DNA from: Flavobacteriales bacterium
GTDB taxonomy: Bacteria; Bacteroidota; Bacteroidia; Flavobacteriales_F; PHOS-HE28
Length of the DNA stretch: 36,065 nt
NCBI GenBank assembly: GCA_024103275.1
Contig: JAGFIV010000012.1
Span: forward strand, 1 to 36,065
Reading direction: 5' to 3'
The position numbers were made by a program, and so were the translations under genes. The notes beneath the pieces were generated by a model. It searched no databases and was not told the DNA's origin. It saw only the letters and a list, made by a program, of their open reading frames with translations. Each line of letters begins with the position of its first letter. Position 1 is the first letter of the stretch. Positions 30,315 to 36,065 of the stretch are shown piece after piece.

Positions 30315-33300
30315 ATGTGGAAACCAAGCCCCAACCTCGGACTCTTCGCCGCCTCTTGCCTGCTGATCCTTTCCCTGAATGGATGCCGGCGTGATCACGC
30401 GCCCTTGCGGCCGGACGATGCCTTCACCACGTACATCACCGCCTTTACCGGAGGGCACATCCCGGCGTTGTCCACCATCCAGGTCCGGCTGGCCGACGGC
30501 CTGGCCATCAAGGACACCAGTGCCCAGGCCATGCAGGCGCTCTTCACCCTTTCCCCCAAGGCGGATGGCGTGGTCTTCTGGCAGGATTCCCGCACCTTGG
30601 TCTTCCGGCCCCACGAACGGCTGAAACAGGGCAAGGATTACACCGTCACCTTCCACCTGGGCAAGCTGGCCGAGGTTCCCAAGGAGTTCCAGGAATTCAA
30701 GTTCTCGGTGGGTATCCTGCAGCAGCACATCGAAGTGCAGGTGAGCGACATCCACCCCCACTCCCCCGGCGACCTGGCATGGCAACGCGTGGTGGTTTCC
30801 GTTTTCACCAGCGACGATGCCACGGGCCAGGACCTGGAGGGCGCGGTAAACGCGGTGCAAAATGGGCGCAAGCTCCGCATGTCCTGGGAACACGAACCCG
30901 GGGGCACCCTGCACCGCGCGGTGGCGGACAGCGTGATGCGCGGGGAAGGGCCAAGCACCGTTGAATTTGCTTGGGATGCGCGCAAGCTGGGCGGCGAAGG
31001 CTCCGGCAGCATCTATTTCGATGTACCGGCCATCGGCGAATTCAGCCTGTTGCGCACCGAGACCACCGATCAAGCAGAGCAATCGATCAGCCTGCTGTTC
31101 AGCGACCCGCTGGACCCGGCGCAGGACCTGGGCGGCTTGGTGGGCATCCGCGGCACATCGGGGGTACGGGCCGCGGTGAGCGGCAACAAGCTGTTGATCT
31201 ACCCGGAGGAACCATTGCGCGGCGACCAGACGCTGTTCGTGGCCAGCGGCCTGAGGAACGCCGCCCTCCGCCCCCTTGGCGAGGACCTCACGGTGGACGT
31301 GACCTTCAACCAGGTGAACCCCGACGTGCGCCTGGTGGGCAAGGGCACCATCCTGCCGAGCACCGATGGCCTGCTCTTCCCCTTCGAAGCCGTCAACCTG
31401 GGAGCCGTCGAGGTCAACGTGGTGCGGATCTACGAGGACAACATCCCGCAATTCCTGCAAGTGAACGACCTTTCCGAAGGGGACGAGCTCGTGCGGGTGG
31501 GGCGCCTGGTCCTGCGGAAGACCGTGGTGCTGGATGCCCGGGATGGCGCTAGGCCCGGCCAGTGGCAACGCTATTACCTGGACCTGGGCAAACTGATCAA
31601 AGCGGAGCCCGGCGCCATCTACCGGATCATCCTGGGCTATCGCCAAGCCTATTCACTGTATCCCTGCGGCGGAACCACCCCTTCCATGCCCCTGGTCGAG
31701 CAAGGACCGGGACCGCTGGACGACGCGGAGTGGGACCGGCCCTACAACCCGTACTATTACGGGGACGACGATTGGGAGTCGTACAACTGGGAGGACCGGG
31801 ACGATCCCTGCACGCCCAGTTATTTCCACGGGAAGGGCAATGTGGTGCAGCGCAACATCCTGGCCTCCGACCTGGGCTTGATGGCCAAGCGCGGCAACGA
31901 CGGTTCGTTGCTGATCGCCGTGAGCGACCTGCGCACCACCGAGCCCCTGCGCGGGGTGGAACTGACGGTGCTGGACCTGCAGCGACGGCCCATGGCCAAG
32001 GCCACCACCGGCGGGGACGGCATGGCGGCCTTCCCCTCCACGGTGCACAAGCCCTTCCTGCTGGTAGCCGCCAAGGGCAGCCAGCGCGGGTACCTGAAGC
32101 TGGTGGACGGAGGCTCGCTCAGCCTAAGCAACTTCGAGGTGGACGGCACCAGCGTGGAGAAGGGGATCAAGGGATTCATCTACGGCGAGCGAGGCGTGTG
32201 GCGGCCCGGCGATTCACTCTTCCTTTCCTTCATCCTGCAGAAGGCGGGCCAACCCTTGCCCAAGGACATCCCGGTCACCATGGAGTTCACCGACCCCATG
32301 GGAAGGCTGCAACAACGGATCGTGCGCACCTCCGGCGTTGAAGGCACCTATGCGTTCCATCTGCACACCGCCCCGGAGGCCCCCACCGGCGTGTGGGGGG
32401 CAAGGGTGACCGTGGGGGGCACTTCCTTCCACAAGCCGATACGCGTAGAGACCGTGAAGCCGAACCGCTTGAAGATCTTGCTTGATGCGGGGGGTGAAAG
32501 GCTCAGCGTGCTGGATCGGAAGGAAGCGCTTTTACAAAGCAATTGGCTGCACGGTGCGCCCGCCAAGGGGCTCATGGCACGGGTGACGGCGAACCTCGCA
32601 CGCTCCACCGCCACCTTCAAGGGACTGGGGAAATATGTGTTCGACGACCTGCGGAGCGACATCAACACCGATGAGATCGACGTGTTCGAGGGCAAGCTTG
32701 ATGCGGACGGACATGCCTCGTTCCCGTTCAAGCTGTCCCTCAATGGCAACGCCCCGGCCGCGGTGAATGTGAACCTGGTCACCCGCGTATTCGAGGCCGG
32801 CGGGGATGCCAGCATGGACCGCACCGACCTGGTCTACTATCCATACGCCGCCTATGCCGGGCTACGGATGCCGGAAAGCACGTCCGAATGGGGCACCTAC
32901 ACCACCGATACCACGTACACCGTGGGTGCGGTGGCCGTTGATGCCGACGGGCAGCCCCTGCCCCGCCGCGTGCTGAAGGCCCAGGTGGTGAAACTCTCCA
33001 ACAACTGGTGGTGGGACGGCGACCTGGACGGGCCGAACAATTACATGTCCGCCCCCAGCACGCGGGTGATCAGCGAGCAGGAGATCACCACCGATGCGCA
33101 AGGGAAGGCCAGCTTCCCCATGCGCGTGTCGCAGCCCGATTGGGGGCGTTTCGTGGTCCGGCTTTCCGATCCCGGGAGCGGGCACGTCGCCGCCTTGCAG
33201 TTGTACATGGACTGGCCGGGCTACCAAGGGCGCAGCCGGCGCGAGGCCGGCGGCGAGGCCGCGATGTTGCGGTTCAACAGTGACAAGCAAGGCTACCAGC

Positions 33301-35906
33301 CCGGTGATCGCTGCGAACTCACCATCCCCGGCGGCGGGCGCGGCCATGCGTTGATCAGCCTGGAGAGCGGGACACGGGTGTTGGAGGCCAAATGGGTGGA
33401 ACTGAAGGGGCAGGAAACCAAGTACAGCTTCCCCATCACCGCGGCCATGGCGCCCAACATCTATGCCCACGTGGCCGTGGTGCAGCCCCATGCCGCCACC
33501 GCGCCGGACAGCACGGGCAACGACCTGCCCATCCGGCTTTATGGGGTGATCCCCATCCGCGTGGAAGACCCCGGCACACACCTCCATCCCGTGATCAACA
33601 CCGCCAACGAATACAGGACGGACAAGGAATTCACCGTGGAAGTGGGCGAAAAGGACGCAAAGGAGATGGTGTACACGCTCGCCATCGTGGACGAGGGCCT
33701 GCTCGACCTCACGCGGTTCAAGACCCCCGATCCGTGGAACCACTTTTACGCCAAGGAGGCCCTGGGCGTGCGTACCTGGGACCTGTATGACGAGGTGCTC
33801 GGGGCCTTCGGGCTGCGCCTGCGCCGCATCCTGGCCCTGGGGGGCAGCGACCAGGTCAACCCCGCCAAGGCCGCCAAGGCCCAACGCTTCAAGCCCGTGG
33901 TGCATTTCGTGGGCCCCTTCAAGCTGGCCAAGGGCAAGAAGGCCAGCCACCGTTTCACCATCAGCAACTATGTGGGGAGCGTGCGCGTGATGGTGGTGGC
34001 CAACAGCGCCCAAGGTGCGTACGGAAACGCCGAAAAGGCCGTACCCGTGCGGAAGCCGTTGATGGTGCTGGCCACGCTGCCCCGCGTGGTGGGCCCCGGC
34101 GAAACGGTGGACCTGCCCGTGACCGTGTTCGCCATGGACCCCAAGGTGAAGCATGTGAAGCTCAGCATCGCCGCGAACCAATTGTTCACGGTGGAGGGAA
34201 GCCGCGGGCAGGACCTGAGCTTCCCCAAGACCGGCGAGCAGGTAGCCACGTTCCGCGTAAAGATGAAGGATGCCATCGGTGTGGGCAAGGTTACCATTAC
34301 CGCCACGGGTGCGGGTGAGCGTGCGGACCAAAGCATCGAGATCGACGTGCGCCAGGCCGGATCGCCGGAGACCCATCTCACCGAGGCCATCATCGAGCCG
34401 GGCAAGACCTGGGAGGACGTGCCCGCCGCCGTAGGCGTGACGGGCACCAACAGCGCATACTTCGAACTGAGCTCCCTGCCGCCGGTGGACCTGGGCCGCC
34501 GGTTGCAGTACCTCATCGACTACCCGCACGGCTGCCTGGAACAGACCACCAGCCGCGCCTTCGCGCAGCTGTTCCTGCCGGAGGTGATGCAGCTCAGTGA
34601 CGCCACCCGCAACACCATGCGCCAACACGTGCAGGCGGGCCTGGACCAGCTCAAACGGTTCCAGACCGGCAACGGCGGATTCGGCTACTGGCCCGGGGAC
34701 CGCGAGTCCAACGATTGGACCACCAGCTATGCCGGCCATTTCCTGGTGGAGGCCGAACGCAAAGGCTTCACCCCGCCCCCGGGCGTCAAGGAAAGCTGGC
34801 TGGCTTTCACCCGCAAGCAAGCCCGCGACTGGGCCCCCGACAGCCGCGAGGAGGGATGGACCCGCGGAAGCAGCGAGCTGGCGCAAGCCTATCGCCTGTA
34901 CGTGCTGGCGCTGAACAACACCGCCGAGGCCGGTGCCATGAACAGGCTGCGCACCACGCCGCGCCTGGGCGAAAGCGCCAGCTGGATGCTGGCCGCCGCG
35001 TATGCCCTGAACAACCGGAAGGATGTGGCCGCCGAGCTCGCCAAGCGCCTCTCCACCACCGTGCAGCCTTACCGGGAGATGTCGTGGACCTACGGCAGTG
35101 ACCTGCGGGACCGCGCCATCATCGCGGAGGCCCTGATGCGCATGGACGACCAGGCCCAAGCAGCCGCGCTGGTGAAGCAGATCGCCAAGGAACTGTCCGG
35201 CGATAGCTGGTGCAGCACCCAGACCACCGCCTGGTCGCTGCTCGCCGTCAGCCGTTTTGCCATGGGCAGCAGCCTGGATCGCACCCTGCACTTCACCGCA
35301 CTGGTGGGTGGCAAGTCCGACAACCGCGTCAGCGATAAGGCATTCGTGCGGCTGGACCTGCCCGTGCCCGATGGCAGGCAGAAGGCCAGCATCACCAACA
35401 CGGGAAAGAACATCCTCTACCTCCGCCTGGTGCGCATCGGCACCCCCACCGCCGGCCAGGAAACACCGGCCAGCAACGGACTGGCGATGGAGGTGGAATA
35501 CAAGGCGATGGATGGCCGTGCGCTCAATCCGGCCTTGCTGGACCAAGGCACCGATTTCATGGCCGTGGTCACCTTGCGCAACACCGGCACGCGCGGTGCC
35601 TATCGCGAGCTGGCCCTCACCCAGGTGTTCCCCAGCGGCTGGGAGATCCGCAACAGCCGCATGGAGGGGACCGAAAACGTCCAGGACAACAGTTCCTTCA
35701 ATTACCAGGACATCCGCGACGACCGGGTGATGACCTACTTCAACCTTGCACCGGGCGAGAAGGCCACCTTCCGCGTACTGCTCAATGCCGCCTACACCGG
35801 GCGGTTCCACTTGCCCGCCACCACCTGCTCGGCCATGTATGACAACACCGTCAATGCCCGCAATGGCGGCCGATGGGTGGAAGTGGTGAGGCCGGGCGAG
35901 GGATGA
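30315..35906 (+). CDS. Alpha-2-macroglobulin family lipoprotein
   Basis: The product is 1863 residues from ATG at 30315. The frame is open from 30096, but that part reads through the inserted repeat element, and only 30315 gives the lipoprotein signal (LFAASCLLILSLNGC, C24). The body has successive macroglobulin beta-domains, including GFIYGERGVWRPGDSLFLSF, the bacterial MG3 signature, and the bait-like and YTLAIVDEGLLDLTRFKTPD regions. The thioester motif GCLEQ (C1407) is intact in a helical thioester domain (about 1390-1700), followed by the C-terminal beta-domain. Such proteins trap attacking proteases in the periplasm. The usual partner pbpC (PBP1C) is not directly downstream within the window. 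Confidence 0.95.
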   Translation: MWKPSPNLGLFAASCLLILSLNGCRRDHAPLRPDDAFTTYITAFTGGHIPALSTIQVRLADGLAIKDTSAQAMQALFTLSPKADGVVFWQDSRTLVFRPHERLKQGKDYTVTFHLGKLAEVPKEFQEFKFSVGILQQHIEVQVSDIHPHSPGDLAWQRVVVSVFTSDDATGQDLEGAVNAVQNGRKLRMSWEHEPGGTLHRAVADSVMRGEGPSTVEFAWDARKLGGEGSGSIYFDVPAIGEFSLLRTETTDQAEQSISLLFSDPLDPAQDLGGLVGIRGTSGVRAAVSGNKLLIYPEEPLRGDQTLFVASGLRNAALRPLGEDLTVDVTFNQVNPDVRLVGKGTILPSTDGLLFPFEAVNLGAVEVNVVRIYEDNIPQFLQVNDLSEGDELVRVGRLVLRKTVVLDARDGARPGQWQRYYLDLGKLIKAEPGAIYRIILGYRQAYSLYPCGGTTPSMPLVEQGPGPLDDAEWDRPYNPYYYGDDDWESYNWEDRDDPCTPSYFHGKGNVVQRNILASDLGLMAKRGNDGSLLIAVSDLRTTEPLRGVELTVLDLQRRPMAKATTGGDGMAAFPSTVHKPFLLVAAKGSQRGYLKLVDGGSLSLSNFEVDGTSVEKGIKGFIYGERGVWRPGDSLFLSFILQKAGQPLPKDIPVTMEFTDPMGRLQQRIVRTSGVEGTYAFHLHTAPEAPTGVWGARVTVGGTSFHKPIRVETVKPNRLKILLDAGGERLSVLDRKEALLQSNWLHGAPAKGLMARVTANLARSTATFKGLGKYVFDDLRSDINTDEIDVFEGKLDADGHASFPFKLSLNGNAPAAVNVNLVTRVFEAGGDASMDRTDLVYYPYAAYAGLRMPESTSEWGTYTTDTTYTVGAVAVDADGQPLPRRVLKAQVVKLSNNWWWDGDLDGPNNYMSAPSTRVISEQEITTDAQGKASFPMRVSQPDWGRFVVRLSDPGSGHVAALQLYMDWPGYQGRSRREAGGEAAMLRFNSDKQGYQPGDRCELTIPGGGRGHALISLESGTRVLEAKWVELKGQETKYSFPITAAMAPNIYAHVAVVQPHAATAPDSTGNDLPIRLYGVIPIRVEDPGTHLHPVINTANEYRTDKEFTVEVGEKDAKEMVYTLAIVDEGLLDLTRFKTPDPWNHFYAKEALGVRTWDLYDEVLGAFGLRLRRILALGGSDQVNPAKAAKAQRFKPVVHFVGPFKLAKGKKASHRFTISNYVGSVRVMVVANSAQGAYGNAEKAVPVRKPLMVLATLPRVVGPGETVDLPVTVFAMDPKVKHVKLSIAANQLFTVEGSRGQDLSFPKTGEQVATFRVKMKDAIGVGKVTITATGAGERADQSIEIDVRQAGSPETHLTEAIIEPGKTWEDVPAAVGVTGTNSAYFELSSLPPVDLGRRLQYLIDYPHGCLEQTTSRAFAQLFLPEVMQLSDATRNTMRQHVQAGLDQLKRFQTGNGGFGYWPGDRESNDWTTSYAGHFLVEAERKGFTPPPGVKESWLAFTRKQARDWAPDSREEGWTRGSSELAQAYRLYVLALNNTAEAGAMNRLRTTPRLGESASWMLAAAYALNNRKDVAAELAKRLSTTVQPYREMSWTYGSDLRDRAIIAEALMRMDDQAQAAALVKQIAKELSGDSWCSTQTTAWSLLAVSRFAMGSSLDRTLHFTALVGGKSDNRVSDKAFVRLDLPVPDGRQKASITNTGKNILYLRLVRIGTPTAGQETPASNGLAMEVEYKAMDGRALNPALLDQGTDFMAVVTLRNTGTRGAYRELALTQVFPSGWEIRNSRMEGTENVQDNSSFNYQDIRDDRVMTYFNLAPGEKATFRVLLNAAYTGRFHLPATTCSAMYDNTVNARNGGRWVEVVRPGEG

Positions 35907-35942
35907 AAGATGAAGGTGGAAAGTGGAAAAGATGAAAGATCA
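35902..35942 (+). repeat. Purine-rich degenerate repeat
   Basis: GATGAAAGATGAA, then GGTGGAAAGTGGAAAA, then GATGAAAGAT form a short run of GATGAAA/GTGGAAA units directly at the stop codon of the alpha-2-macroglobulin gene. Only purines and T occur over nearly 40 bases. It may be a slippage product. Confidence 0.5.
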
Positions 35943-35953
35943 CTGCTGTCCGG

Positions 35954-36065
35954 TTAAAAGTCGAACAGAATCAACTGGTTCAGCGGGTCGGAGGGTTTCT
36001 CCATTGAGCGCCCCTTCTGGAATGCTTGCTGGATGGGCATTTTCTCGAACGGCATGACCGAACAG
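35954..36065 (-). CDS. 3' end of an unknown gene (cut by window end)
   Basis: A minus-strand frame enters from the window end and stops with TAA at 35954. The last 36 residues end in KPSDPLNQLILFDF. It is too short to assign. It is convergent with the alpha-2-macroglobulin gene, with about 47 nt between the stops. Confidence 0.5.
   Translation of the reverse strand, partial: CSVMPFEKMPIQQAFQKGRSMEKPSDPLNQLILFDF

Noticed and set aside
32862..35810. Long minus-strand open frame of about 980 codons
   Set aside because: It lies entirely antisense to the alpha-2-macroglobulin gene, whose domains are clear. Its composition (His, Gly, Ala, Val rich) is that of a frame shadow.
1..36065. CRISPR arrays, tRNA or rRNA genes, prophage or integrase genes
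   Set aside because: I saw no regularly spaced repeats, cloverleaf with CCA-type end, rRNA-like sequence, or phage and recombinase motifs.

Overview
The window is a piece of a GC-rich Bacteroidota chromosome, most likely from the Flavobacteriales side of the phylum. This rests on a type IX secretion (T9SS) C-terminal sorting domain on a secreted protein, a PorE-like TPR/propeller/OmpA protein, SPOR-domain envelope proteins, the Bacteroidota -7 promoter motif TAnnTTTG in front of many genes, the absence of obvious Shine-Dalgarno sites, and the surE / small membrane protein / lpxB gene order. Nothing points to a prophage, plasmid or CRISPR locus. The flanking genes at both ends are cut by the window edges.

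Layout. 1-1377 (-): two secreted proteins, the first cut by the window edge. 1378-2267: about 890 bp without a gene, holding a decayed direct duplication, a 9-bp tandem repeat, one copy of a small inverted-repeat-ended element (1817-1991) and a hairpin. 2268-4888 (-): PorE-like OmpA protein and queE. 4897-5165 (-): a predicted structured RNA resembling 6S RNA, with its own promoter and terminator. 5227-7562 (-): a protein of unknown function and an M14 metallopeptidase. 7591-7851 (-): a possible very small gene with a strong terminator. 8045-8671 (+): small outer-membrane barrel. 8689-9855 (-): SpoIID/LytB-type secreted protein. 9901-12078 (-): surE, a small membrane protein and lpxB, overlapping. 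12163-12543 (+): ridA, divergent from surE. 12561-13635 (-): two small membrane proteins separated by a terminator. 13878-15266 (+): lpd. 15298-22325 (+): a short polysaccharide locus with a methyltransferase, GT4 glycosyltransferase, Wza-like exporter, Wzc-like tyrosine autokinase, rfbC and a WecA-like initiating transferase. 22332-26160 (+): MltD-like transglycosylase and uvrA. 26334-29847 (+): two envelope proteins with SPOR-like modules. 30071-30261: a second copy of the inverted-repeat-ended element. 30315-35906 (+): a giant alpha-2-macroglobulin lipoprotein. 35954-36065 (-): the 3' end of an unknown gene.

The gene content is dominated by cell-envelope functions: lipid A synthesis (lpxB), surface polysaccharide synthesis and export, peptidoglycan turnover or binding (transglycosylase, SpoIID-like, SPOR and OmpA domains), and periplasmic defence (alpha-2-macroglobulin). 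Housekeeping genes (queE, surE, ridA, lpd, uvrA) are interspersed.

The most interesting signals are non-coding: (1) two copies of a 175-191 bp MITE-like element with about 18-bp terminal inverted repeats, one with an apparent TAAA target duplication; (2) a nested, rod-shaped RNA with a central bubble upstream of queE; (3) several genes whose -7 element lies only 4-7 nt before the start codon, implying leaderless mRNAs. All calls come from reading the sequence; no database search or folding program was run.
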